The translations under genes were made by a program, and so were the position numbers. Below, one piece after another: positions 1 through 8,900 of a stretch of 64,000 nt of DNA. The stretch's first letter is position 1, and every line of letters starts with the position of its first letter. Below the pieces are notes generated by a model. It worked only from the letters and a program-made list of their open reading frames with translations, was not told the origin of the DNA and did no database searches. Source of the stretch: Candidatus Obscuribacterales bacterium (GTDB lineage Bacteria > Cyanobacteriota > Vampirovibrionia > Obscuribacterales > Obscuribacteraceae); the NCBI GenBank assembly GCA_020634035.1, contig JACKCM010000007.1, positions 434,001-498,000 on the forward strand, read 5' to 3'.

Positions 1-1470
1 GTCTCTTTGCTGAAGGCTTATGGAAACCCCGACGATGCTGAGTTGTCCCAGGCAGTCGCCTCCAGGCTGGAGCTGGCCCCTGTCAGTGTCCAAGCTTCTA
101 TAGAAGGCTGGCTTCAAAGCAGCTCCGCACCAACGCCAGTGAGGAAGGTCGAAACTGGTGCCAGCAAATCAATCCACTATGAATTCGATCCCCATGCCTC
201 CGATGGCTATCCTCTCGCTTTCGTTTCACCAGTAGAGCCTATAGAAAGTATCGACGAGCTCATTGAAAAGGCTGCCTATTGCCTGGAGAACATAGAAGAT
301 GTGGCCGAGTTCGAGCGGGTTCTTGATGCCATGGCGCGACTGCCTGTAGTTAGAGACGCTGAATTTAAAAAGAACACCGGTGCTCTAAAAAAACGAGCTT
401 TGCAATTTCGAGATGCTAATCATTTTTCGACTCCATTTTTTAAAAGAGTGATGGCCGGTGGCTTCTATGGATGGCTGACGCAGCCAGTGAACCCAAGTCC
501 TTATCCACCTGATTCGTTCGAGTTTGAATTCTGGGACGCCGCTTCGGATCTGTTTCGCGGTCGCTTCGAGGCAATTTTAAAACGGGTTGCAGAGGATGTT
601 CACGCTCCGGTGCTCAGTACTCCGACCCACAGTCAGGGCTGGATAGATGCGGATGTACTTCGGCGGAGAGTCGCTCTCTATCGCGAGCTTGATCTTCTTC
701 CCGACGATAATGATCTTATTCTTGCGATTTTTCGTACTGCTTCGTTAGATGACTTTTCCGAAGTGCTTGGAGATTGGAGTAAGAAGAGTGACCGGGTCAA
801 AGCTGCGATTGCTTATCTGAAGCTAAGCCCCAGGGAAAATCTCAAATTGGCGAACGGTTATTTAATTACCGAGAAGGATAGTTATCCAGCGGCGCGATGG
901 CTATACTTTTCGATTCCGCGGTTACGAGAAGTCTGTTATAGAGTCAATAAAGGGTATGCGGCCGAATGCATCGACTGGATGGAGGTGGCGCATTATCGTC
1001 TGGCAGCATCTCTGGAAGTCCTGATGGAAAGCGGCGCTCCATTAGGGGAGTTCGCTTACAAGCTCATGGGAACCGGCTTGATTGTTGCCGAGGCAAGGTG
1101 TTGCAGTCTGGCCAGAGAGGCGATGATTATTGCCATAGAAGATAAACGACTTTCGGTCATTGATCTGGCTGAGACAGTCAGAGCATTCCTTCATTCTGAG
1201 AGAACCAAGCCCCGACGTCTGGCCGAATCGCTCAAAGAAGTGGCCCGGGTCTCGGATCTTCATGCCGATGCGGTTCGCCAGGTTATCGAAGCTACATTAG
1301 TTGGTGATGGCAAGCAGGCTCCCCGGGGGCTCTCTTATCTGCTGGAGTTTTATCTGGAGCTATTGATTCAATGCGGCGCCACTTTGACCAGCGAAGAGAC
1401 CAGAAGCTATCTGGCTTCGGTGGAGGTGAGCGGCAAGACCGCCAAGTTGATCAAGCGTCTACTTCTTTAG
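1..1470 (+). CDS. Hypothetical alpha-helical protein, 5' end outside the window
   Basis: The reading frame is open from the first base, so the N-terminus lies upstream; about 489 residues are visible. No signal peptide or membrane segment is seen in this part. Composition is helix-rich with many Leu/Ala/Glu/Arg. The C-terminal third (from about base 950) has regularly spaced amphipathic helices resembling a HEAT/ARM-like solenoid, but no catalytic motif is recognisable. Its TAG stop lies inside the last codons of the convergent TPR gene, so the two genes overlap by 12 bp tail to tail. I do not recognise the family; a scaffold or helical-repeat role is only a guess. Confidence 0.75.
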   Translation, partial: VSLLKAYGNPDDAELSQAVASRLELAPVSVQASIEGWLQSSSAPTPVRKVETGASKSIHYEFDPHASDGYPLAFVSPVEPIESIDELIEKAAYCLENIEDVAEFERVLDAMARLPVVRDAEFKKNTGALKKRALQFRDANHFSTPFFKRVMAGGFYGWLTQPVNPSPYPPDSFEFEFWDAASDLFRGRFEAILKRVAEDVHAPVLSTPTHSQGWIDADVLRRRVALYRELDLLPDDNDLILAIFRTASLDDFSEVLGDWSKKSDRVKAAIAYLKLSPRENLKLANGYLITEKDSYPAARWLYFSIPRLREVCYRVNKGYAAECIDWMEVAHYRLAASLEVLMESGAPLGEFAYKLMGTGLIVAEARCCSLAREAMIIAIEDKRLSVIDLAETVRAFLHSERTKPRRLAESLKEVARVSDLHADAVRQVIEATLVGDGKQAPRGLSYLLEFYLELLIQCGATLTSEETRSYLASVEVSGKTAKLIKRLLL

Positions 1471-3063
1471 ACGAATCAACTTCATCTCGCTTTCATAGAG
1501 ATCGTTTCTGCCCTGTTTTTTATACACTTCTGCCCGGGCTTTTCTTGCCCTGATGCCGCCGCCCACCTTCATAGCCATGGTCAGATCGGTGATGGCGTTT
1601 TTATATTCTTTGAGTTGGGTCTCGGCTTCGGCTCTTAGAATATAAGAATCGGCGTCTTTGGGATCCAGCTTGATGAGCTTGTCGGCATCGGTGACCGCCG
1701 ACCAGGGGCGTTTTAAAACCAGTAGCGACCGAATCTTTGCTTTGTAGAGAGATTTGTCTTTTGGATTGGTCTTCAAAAGTTTAGTCACTGTATTCAGTGC
1801 TTCTTGATGCCTGCCCTGATCTTGTAGAGAAGCGGTCAGTGAGACCAGCAAATCTGTCCGTCCGCTCGATACCTGATTGAGTTTCTGCAGGCTTCTGGTC
1901 AGCATATAGACTGTGTCTTTTCGATTGTTCGAGATGCGAACTGCTGTTTTATAGTCGTTGGCGGCTTCTTGAAACTTCTTCTGGGCATCATAGGCGCCGC
2001 CTCTAACTAACAGGGCATCGAGGTTGTATTTCTCCATAGAAAGAGCTGTGTTGCAGTCAGCAATCGCTTTGGGGTAGGAGCCCTCTTTCGAATAGGCCCG
2101 GGCTCGCTCTACATAGACATCGGGCAGTTTGACTATGCGACGGCGCCATTTTTTCAGTTTTGGATTGTCCGGACACATGGCGAAAAAGTTCCAGTCGGCT
2201 ATCTTGGGCTTCTTGCCAATCACAAAGGTCAGATCTTCTATCGCTTTTTTGGCGTTGCCTCGACGCAGATAGACCTTGGCTCTTTGAAATCGAGCCCGAC
2301 AGGCGACAGCCGGGTCTTTGAGCAGGGCCATGCTGGCATCGGCGATGGCGTTGTCATATTTTTTGAGGCGATAAAAACACTTCGACCGGGCCAGAAATAG
2401 ATAGGGGTCTTTTGGATCATCATCGATACAGTCGTTTATCTCTTTGAGACGCTCCAAAAGCTTCTCTTTGGTTGGAGAGAGCGAAACGTCGGTGACCAGA
2501 AGATAACGGGAGGCGAGCTGGTAGTCTCTAGCCGCTTCCATTTTATGTCCGAGGAGCTGGTGCGCTTTAGATCGATTGAGCAAATTTGGATAGTCTTCAG
2601 GGACTTGCTCTAAAAGTTTATCGAGGTCGGCTATGCCTTCTTTGTATCTGCCTAAGTTAAGGCGGGCATAGCCTCTTCTTGCCAGCGCCCCGACATTGTC
2701 CGGGTCCTGCTGCAGGACCTTGTCGCTATCTAGCTCTGCCTGTTTGAAGTTGTTTAGATAGACTTCGATATAGGCTTTTAGATTGAGCAGATGGATGTTG
2801 TCTTTGTGGTCACGAAGGAGCTTCGATACCCTGGCATGGGCAAGTTTGATCTTGCCGTCACAGATGAATTCGTAGGTCTTGAGAATCTCGTCATCGTCTT
2901 CTATATAGATCTCTCCAGCCAGACCGGCTCTTGCTCCCATAATCGCCATGCTAATACAGACGGCCAGGCTTGTGATAATGCGAGGTCCGGCTGACGCGAA
3001 ATTATCGAACAGAGAGATTGATCTGGGCATAGACAGGCGCAAACTTAGAGGATCCGTATCCAT
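1459..3063 (-). CDS. Secreted or membrane-anchored tetratricopeptide repeat protein
   Basis: Protein of 534 aa read from the ATG at 3063, chosen because a longer reading frame would run into the upstream permease gene and starts with unlikely Arg/Cys-rich sequence; an internal ATG at 3030 is an alternative. Residues about 20-50 form a hydrophobic segment ending in small residues, consistent with a signal peptide or anchor. The rest is repeated 34-residue-like helical hairpins with TPR hallmarks (for example GYARLNLGRYKEGIADLDKLL, then similar units to the C-terminus); I judge roughly ten units. TPR arrays mediate protein-protein contacts, so this is probably an envelope scaffold. It is the last gene of a leftward run after the AI-2E-type permease (62 bp gap). 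The partner is unknown. Confidence 0.85.
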   Translation of the reverse strand: MDTDPLSLRLSMPRSISLFDNFASAGPRIITSLAVCISMAIMGARAGLAGEIYIEDDDEILKTYEFICDGKIKLAHARVSKLLRDHKDNIHLLNLKAYIEVYLNNFKQAELDSDKVLQQDPDNVGALARRGYARLNLGRYKEGIADLDKLLEQVPEDYPNLLNRSKAHQLLGHKMEAARDYQLASRYLLVTDVSLSPTKEKLLERLKEINDCIDDDPKDPYLFLARSKCFYRLKKYDNAIADASMALLKDPAVACRARFQRAKVYLRRGNAKKAIEDLTFVIGKKPKIADWNFFAMCPDNPKLKKWRRRIVKLPDVYVERARAYSKEGSYPKAIADCNTALSMEKYNLDALLVRGGAYDAQKKFQEAANDYKTAVRISNNRKDTVYMLTRSLQKLNQVSSGRTDLLVSLTASLQDQGRHQEALNTVTKLLKTNPKDKSLYKAKIRSLLVLKRPWSAVTDADKLIKLDPKDADSYILRAEAETQLKEYKNAITDLTMAMKVGGGIRARKARAEVYKKQGRNDLYESEMKLIRLKK

Positions 3064-3125
3064 ATTAACCCATATTTCTCGACAGGGTTCCGGTTGTGAT
3101 ATTGAGGGTTGTGGAGTGCGGCAGG

Positions 3126-4220
3126 TTATGTCGCTGGTTGGTCTGCTTCGTTTTTGTTTTCGTGTTCGTTTTCGTGTTCGTTCAGCGGTTTTAGATAGAA
3201 CTCCTCGGCGATATACATTGTGGCGGTGGCAATCGGCACCGCTATCAGTGCACCGGCAAGACCCATTAAACTGGCGCCGATTAAAATAGAAAATAGCACC
3301 ACCAGGGGATGCAGCTCCACTTGCGTGCCGAGCAGCTGCGGTACGATGAAATTGCTCTCGAACCATTGCTCTACCATGTACAAAATTACCGTACAAATGG
3401 CCAGCGTTAGAGACTGGTTGAAGGCAACAAGAATAGCCAGGACAGCGGTCAGCAGCGAGCCTACAAATGGCACCAGGTTTAGCAGCCCGGCCAGTACCGC
3501 CAGTATAAGTGCATGGTGAACGCCGAGGACCTTCAGCCCAATTCCTATAAAGGTCCCGACCGCCAGGCTGACCAGAATCTGTCCCCGGACATAGCCTCCC
3601 AGGCGGGACTCTAGCGGTTTTATCGTGGCTGCAATTCTGTCCCGGTGCTCATGGGGGACCCAGCGCAAAAGGCGTGGCCAGATATGAGGCGCTTCGATAA
3701 CGAAATAAGCGGTCAGGAATGTAACCAGCACTCCTGTGGCAAGAGCCGTGATCGCGTCGGATGTAAAAGCAAGAGCCCTGGAAGTGACTCCTTTGACCAC
3801 GTTTTTGACATCATCCTGGCTTATCGCATCAAGACCGGCTTTTTCCTGGACGATGCTCATCAGGTCTCGATAGTGACCGGATATTCCTCTTGAGTAGTCC
3901 GGAAAACTGCGAATCAGATCCTGGGCCTGTTCTTTTAAGGTCGGATAGAGAAAGTAGGCTAACGAAGAATAGATGAGGATGGTGCCGACATAGACCAGGA
4001 CCACACTGATTACTCTGGGGCATTTAAGTTTGGCTTCCATCCATTCCGCCACCGGCGCTATGGCCGAAGCCAGGGTGAGGGATATTACCAGAGCGACAAA
4101 GACTGCCTGAATCTGGTAGGCGAGAATCGCCACCACCGCGACCACAAGCCCAAGGATGAGAAGGTAGCGGTTTCTCATGCTGATTTTGAGACCGACCTGC
4201 TCTCTATCTGCCTTCTTCAT
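3126..4220 (-). CDS. AI-2E family transporter (TqsA/PerM-like permease)
   Basis: Integral membrane protein of 364 aa with about eight hydrophobic segments. The order is typical of the AI-2E family: two N-terminal helices (about 18-55), a helix near 65-85, a soluble amphipathic stretch (about 90-150), then a C-terminal helix bundle with the family-type stretch LNLVPFVGSLL near residue 240 and a Gly/Pro-rich last pair. The family exports small molecules or ions (autoinducer-2 in TqsA, Na+/H+ exchange in some members), so the substrate cannot be assigned. The C-terminal tail is an Asn/Glu/His repeat (NEHENEHENKNE), a low-complexity extension. The start overlaps the upstream gene's stop by 17 bp, indicating co-transcription. 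Confidence 0.85.
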   Translation of the reverse strand: MKKADREQVGLKISMRNRYLLILGLVVAVVAILAYQIQAVFVALVISLTLASAIAPVAEWMEAKLKCPRVISVVLVYVGTILIYSSLAYFLYPTLKEQAQDLIRSFPDYSRGISGHYRDLMSIVQEKAGLDAISQDDVKNVVKGVTSRALAFTSDAITALATGVLVTFLTAYFVIEAPHIWPRLLRWVPHEHRDRIAATIKPLESRLGGYVRGQILVSLAVGTFIGIGLKVLGVHHALILAVLAGLLNLVPFVGSLLTAVLAILVAFNQSLTLAICTVILYMVEQWFESNFIVPQLLGTQVELHPLVVLFSILIGASLMGLAGALIAVPIATATMYIAEEFYLKPLNEHENEHENKNEADQPAT

Positions 4221-6156
4221 TGATTAATTCCTTTGCATAGGGATCACGGAAACTGAGTTTTCTTAGGTCCAGGTAATAACTCCCCGGTTCGAGCTTGATA
4301 CCGATAGTGGTGATATCCGGTATTCTCAACCATTCGGGGTTTTGATAGAGATCAGCGTAGATCCTGCCCTTGTTATCGATTGTAATTGGTGCTTCGGCGG
4401 CGGCTGAACCACTGCCTTTCCAGATCAATTTCAGGTTGGCGTCTTTATTGTTCGATATATAGCCTTCGATCTCCAGCCGGCCTGTGGCAGAGGGATTAAG
4501 GTCTACCGGAGGCAGTTTCAGAATAAATGGCCTGCTGCCGGCGGTCAGTCGAAATCTATCCTTCAAAAATTCTACATAAGGAGATCCCGGGGCAAGCTCT
4601 TTGAAGTCGTCGACTTTCAAAACAGGTATGTCCTCTGGCTCTACGGTTGTCATCGAAGCGGTCTCATCGTCGGCCAGCATGCTGAAATTGAAGCCGCCTT
4701 TGTAAAATATCGGCTCGTATCCGGCTTTCTTGTCGTTCCAGAGTAGATAAACAGTCTCTTTGGCTTTGTCCGGCAGATTCGTACTGCTGTAACCCAGGGC
4801 GCTCACCAGGGTCAAGTCATTTTTTCTGCCGGAGCCTACCGCTTCAAAAAGCCGGGCCGTCCTTCTTTTAGAAAAATGCATCTTGTGATCTTTGACATAG
4901 TCCAGCACCACTTCTGGTTGTCCTACCAGAACCAGGTTCTTGCCGGGATAGCCGGCGGCGGTCTGATGGGTTATGGTCTCGTAGCTTCTGAATTTTTCTT
5001 GAATTTTTACCTGGCGATTCTGGGCCGAATAAAGCTCTACTCCCCAGAGGGTAAAAATGAAAGATAGACAGAGACAACCGGTAAAAGTGAGCGCGATCGA
5101 TAACGGTTTGTTTATTGCATCAATTACCGGAAGCGCTGTCAAAACCAGCAAGATACTGAGCGGTGCCGAACAATAAAATATCAAAGCAGCCACATTGACT
5201 GAGGTATCAGCCAGATAATGAGCGCCGAGAATATAGAAAGAGGCGACAAAAATATTTGTCAGAAGCCAGGTGATAAGAAAGATCAAGGGGCGCAGCCAGA
5301 GAGAGCCTCCGATTATTCTGAGGGCAGTGCTTACGCCCAGGACAATGACCACGATAAAGAAAATAGTACTGAGAGTCCTGGCACCGCCGGTGAGGTGCTC
5401 CGGTGTACTCAACAGCTCCAATAGCAAGCTCTTGATGCCGGCAAGTGAGAACTGACCGTATCGCATACCCTGGTTCTGAGCCAGCACAAAGAGAGGTGGT
5501 AGCAAAAGGGCGAAGTAGGATAGTTTGAAGCTCTTGCTGAGAATTTTGCCGGTCAACTTTCTAAGAATCAGCCGAGAAAGCATTATCGCTATCAGACCGG
5601 TCAAACCCGAGACCACATCGAAGCACATCGAAATCGTTATGAATACACTGCTGGAAATCAGATAAGCTTCCTCTTCTAGAAAGCGATAACGCAGGTCTAG
5701 ATAGAGGGCGATGGTTGAAAACAGCGCTCCACCCAGAATTGATAATCCGTCGCCCGAATAAAGAAGCGTGATACAGGTCGGGCAGACGGCATAGATCAGA
5801 GCTACCCAGACAGCATGCATCACTCCGCGCCGGTTGCCGAAGAGCTTTGTCACTTCCATCGCTGTCAATCCGGCAAAGATACCGGTCATCACATGAAGAA
5901 GGAGGCGGAGCACAGTCAGATAGTTGGCATCCAGCTCAGTCAGTGCTCGCGCAATAGCGGTGCTCTGGGTGGTGCTGTAGACATCTATTAACGAGACACT
6001 ATAGACATGGGCGATGGAGTTACTGAAGTCTCTGTCGGCCAGAAGCCAGAGTGCCAGTAGTGAAGCCGTCGCTAAGAATAAACCGGTGATTATTTGAATC
6101 CGATCGGATTTCAAATCCCAGTAGTCTTTGACGATGGTGATCTCTCGGTCTCTCAT
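4204..6156 (-). CDS. Large polytopic membrane protein with C-terminal beta domain
   Basis: Protein of 650 aa. Residues about 20-370 contain roughly ten hydrophobic helices, and residues about 400-640 form a soluble, strand-rich domain ending in a segment like those of carbohydrate-binding beta-sandwiches. The architecture parallels the upstream 843-aa protein (membrane block followed by a beta domain), but I see no acidic GT-C motif in the first loop, so enzyme activity is doubtful. The ATG overlaps the upstream stop by one base (TAATG), implying translational coupling. I infer a membrane partner in surface glycan or lipid modification; the specific role is unknown. Confidence 0.7.
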   Translation of the reverse strand: MRDREITIVKDYWDLKSDRIQIITGLFLATASLLALWLLADRDFSNSIAHVYSVSLIDVYSTTQSTAIARALTELDANYLTVLRLLLHVMTGIFAGLTAMEVTKLFGNRRGVMHAVWVALIYAVCPTCITLLYSGDGLSILGGALFSTIALYLDLRYRFLEEEAYLISSSVFITISMCFDVVSGLTGLIAIMLSRLILRKLTGKILSKSFKLSYFALLLPPLFVLAQNQGMRYGQFSLAGIKSLLLELLSTPEHLTGGARTLSTIFFIVVIVLGVSTALRIIGGSLWLRPLIFLITWLLTNIFVASFYILGAHYLADTSVNVAALIFYCSAPLSILLVLTALPVIDAINKPLSIALTFTGCLCLSFIFTLWGVELYSAQNRQVKIQEKFRSYETITHQTAAGYPGKNLVLVGQPEVVLDYVKDHKMHFSKRRTARLFEAVGSGRKNDLTLVSALGYSSTNLPDKAKETVYLLWNDKKAGYEPIFYKGGFNFSMLADDETASMTTVEPEDIPVLKVDDFKELAPGSPYVEFLKDRFRLTAGSRPFILKLPPVDLNPSATGRLEIEGYISNNKDANLKLIWKGSGSAAAEAPITIDNKGRIYADLYQNPEWLRIPDITTIGIKLEPGSYYLDLRKLSFRDPYAKELINEEGR

Positions 6157-8687
6157 TATCTTGTCACCTGAAGCACAATCGGGTCAGAGAAGTAGCCTGT
6201 CATCGCTCCTTCTTTATCTATGGCGGCAATTCTCAGTTGATAGAAGCCGGATTCTTTTAGTGAGGTGAGATCGATTTTTTGATCTGTCGATTTTAACGAG
6301 GGTAGAGTAATCTTTGTAAGAGCCTTTTCGCTCGGGCTGTCGTCTCTGAAGGTGCCTGTGTAGTGCTCGAACCAGCTATTCGGTTTCGATATCTCGACCA
6401 TGGCGGAGACCGCACCGGATACCTGACTGGTATCGTAGGTGATGCCCAGGCTCTTTTTCTCCGGCCCTAAATTGACTATGCCTCTGTTATCCGGCACAGC
6501 GCAAGCAGCCAGTACCGGGATCATTTTCTCTCCTGAAAAGAGTCTGAGAGATTCTAGTGTTATTGAAGATGTGCTCGGATCTGTAAAAGCCAGTCTGCCT
6601 ATCGCAATCGAATCGATCCATTTTTTATGCTCTGTAGCATTGAGACGGACCCTTGTTCTGCCGTCTTTGTCAAAGTCTTTCAAAATGACCGTCAGCTGTT
6701 TTTCGGGGTCGAGACCGGCTTTTGAAGGTGATGTCCAGTAAATGCATACCGGAATCTCCGCAGCTGCACTACTCTCTTTTTTGCAGGTCAGCTCGACAAA
6801 GTCTGTGGATAGAGCCGCCGTATTGATATAAGGAGACATCAGTAAATTGTTGCCGGGTATTTTTAAATCGGCCAGATCCTGTCTTTTGAAATCAACTATT
6901 GAAACCTCGTCTTTCAGATTCAATTTCACCAGGTTGAGCGCCCGACGGTCCCATTTATAGACCGGTAGTGCGGGGGATTTGTTTTTCAATAACTGTCTCA
7001 GTCTCGAAGCCCTTACTAAATCGCTTTCTCCGTACATAGCCGGTTCGAAGGTTATGACCCTGTCCTCTCCATGAAAAGGTGTCAGCGGTGGCTCCATCAG
7101 CACTTGTATCTGTGCACCGTTATAGATCATGTGGGCGCCCTTGTATCTGTCCGGGGTGTTGAGCAGGGCGATTTTTTCTCCCGGGGGTAAGACCTCTACT
7201 GTTTCAGCCAGTTGCGCACGCAGCTCTTTTACCTCTTTTGAAGCCCGGGCCCAACTCGAATTGTTTTGAGTGGTTATAAAAGTGAAGGCGATTATCAATA
7301 GTACCGCAAGAGAGGCGCTCACTCCTTTGAGAAAATCCTGGGTGGCACGCAGGCTGAAATCCGCCTTTTCTCTATTTCTGTGGCGACGTCTGCCGTATCT
7401 AGATAAGGGGCAGATGATGATCGCAAGCAAGATTGAGATGGGCACCGTACCCATATAAATGAAGCGCGAACTTTGCAGAGTGTCTGTCAAATTCCAGACC
7501 GGAATCGCCGGTATCATAATCAGTATGAACCAGAGCCCGGTGAAAAGCACCGATTTGATGATCGTCTCTTTTGATCGAGAGATTAATAGAGAGAGGACAA
7601 AGCTGCCCAGGGCTGTTAGATAGACGATGCGGAGATAATTGAACCATTGTGAGTTCGGTGCGAAGATCTCTAAATTGAGTGGGAACATCACCCGGTAGGC
7701 GCTTCTTTGAGAAAGCAGTCTTTCTATCAGTGATGAGGAAAATCCCTCTCCGATAGAACCCTGGTAGCCACCCATAAAGGTTCCAAGAGAAGCTGTTCGT
7801 ATGATCAGGTAGAGCAGTAGCAGAAGCCAGTAGCGCCAGGAGCCTCTTATGGCGTTGAATATTCTAATGAAAATACTTTTGGCTCTGCCATAACGCGGTG
7901 TTTGAAAAAAGAGTAGCAGGAGCACCAGAGTTGGCGGCAAGGTCACTGCCATCTCTTTGGATCCCAGAGCCAGAGCGAAGAGACCGAGCGAAGCGTAACG
8001 TGCCCGCATCGCCATCCTGTCATTGTGGGTCTGAATTGATATCAAGAAAAGCCAGAGCGAGAAGAGATAAAAGGTGGTGCAGACACTATCTACTCTGCCG
8101 ATAATCCAGCTCACCACCTCGGGATGCAGAGGATGCACCGCAAAAATAGAGGCGGCCAGAAGAGAGGTGAAATTTATTGTATAGACATGATCCGGAGAGA
8201 GTTTGTATTTGAGACGCGCCCTGGTATCGAGCTGTTTGCCGCTATCACCATCGGTTTTTTGCTTGCCTCTGAGATCTGTCAGAAAGAGCCTTTTGCTTAC
8301 TAGAAAAACACCGATTGATGAGAGAATTTGAAAGATCAGGTTGCTGAGATGAAAACCTTTGGCGCTGCCTGACCAGAGCAAATAGTCGAGAGCAAGGGTG
8401 AGCGAAATCACCGGTCTGTAAAATCGAGTGCCCTCGGTCTGCATCCAGTTTGTCCAGAAGTTCTGCAGCAGAAGCTCGGGATGACCATGGAAGACCTGGT
8501 AGAGGTAGCTGACATGGCTGAAGTCATCGGCTAGAAAATATCCGTCCACCGTAGAGCTGTAGCAGATGACGTTGAGCAAAACCAGAAGAAAGATAGTAAA
8601 GGTGGTGCTCGCCCCCATTCTGGCCAGCCAGAAGTAAAGGGTTCTTGGCTGCCAGCGTTTACTAACTTTCTCGGGTAGCTCGACCAA
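6156..8687 (-). CDS. GT-C-like polytopic membrane glycosyltransferase (putative)
   Basis: Protein of 843 aa. The first transmembrane helix (about 28-46) is followed by FLADDF (Asp54-Asp55), the position and form of the catalytic acidic motif in GT-C enzymes that use lipid-linked sugars. Next comes a segment with YRPVISLTLALDYLLW, reminiscent of the large GT-C/TMTC-like family, and about ten more helices up to residue 490. The last 350 residues are a soluble strand-rich region, probably extracytoplasmic. This is the first gene of the leftward four-gene run. Transfer of a sugar to a surface protein or polymer is inferred from the motif; donor and acceptor are unknown. Confidence 0.7.
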   Translation of the reverse strand: MVELPEKVSKRWQPRTLYFWLARMGASTTFTIFLLVLLNVICYSSTVDGYFLADDFSHVSYLYQVFHGHPELLLQNFWTNWMQTEGTRFYRPVISLTLALDYLLWSGSAKGFHLSNLIFQILSSIGVFLVSKRLFLTDLRGKQKTDGDSGKQLDTRARLKYKLSPDHVYTINFTSLLAASIFAVHPLHPEVVSWIIGRVDSVCTTFYLFSLWLFLISIQTHNDRMAMRARYASLGLFALALGSKEMAVTLPPTLVLLLLFFQTPRYGRAKSIFIRIFNAIRGSWRYWLLLLLYLIIRTASLGTFMGGYQGSIGEGFSSSLIERLLSQRSAYRVMFPLNLEIFAPNSQWFNYLRIVYLTALGSFVLSLLISRSKETIIKSVLFTGLWFILIMIPAIPVWNLTDTLQSSRFIYMGTVPISILLAIIICPLSRYGRRRHRNREKADFSLRATQDFLKGVSASLAVLLIIAFTFITTQNNSSWARASKEVKELRAQLAETVEVLPPGEKIALLNTPDRYKGAHMIYNGAQIQVLMEPPLTPFHGEDRVITFEPAMYGESDLVRASRLRQLLKNKSPALPVYKWDRRALNLVKLNLKDEVSIVDFKRQDLADLKIPGNNLLMSPYINTAALSTDFVELTCKKESSAAAEIPVCIYWTSPSKAGLDPEKQLTVILKDFDKDGRTRVRLNATEHKKWIDSIAIGRLAFTDPSTSSITLESLRLFSGEKMIPVLAACAVPDNRGIVNLGPEKKSLGITYDTSQVSGAVSAMVEISKPNSWFEHYTGTFRDDSPSEKALTKITLPSLKSTDQKIDLTSLKESGFYQLRIAAIDKEGAMTGYFSDPIVLQVTR

Positions 8688-8786
8688 AGATATTCTCCGA
8701 TAGATAACGATATATCAGTTAAGAGTTCCGTATATTTTAGACGAGATCGAAGACCGTGAAATTAGCCTGATATCCAGCCTATCGTC

Positions 8787-8836
8787 AAGAGATGCTTGGC
8801 GTTCAGGTCAATTTTGGCGACAAATTTGCATCTCTT
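8787..8836. promoter_or_regulatory. Inverted repeat with TTGGCG boxes in a divergent intergenic region
   Basis: AAGAGATGC (8787-8795) is repeated exactly in inverted form at 8828-8836. TTGGCG occurs at 8796-8801 and 8814-8819, and its inverse CGCCAA at 8851-8856. The cluster sits between the divergent GT-C-like gene and the GH1 gene, where an operator would be expected. No regulator is identified. Confidence 0.35.
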
Positions 8837-8900
8837 TCAAGGCCGCTTTCCGCCAAGAGCCTACAATAACTAGCGTCTTCCCTGTTAAAATGCCGGATAA

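Noticed and set aside
3064..3396. Longer N-terminus for the TPR protein gene
   Set aside because: Overlaps the certain permease gene and reads as Arg/Cys-rich nonsense; the ATG at 3063 gives a signal peptide.
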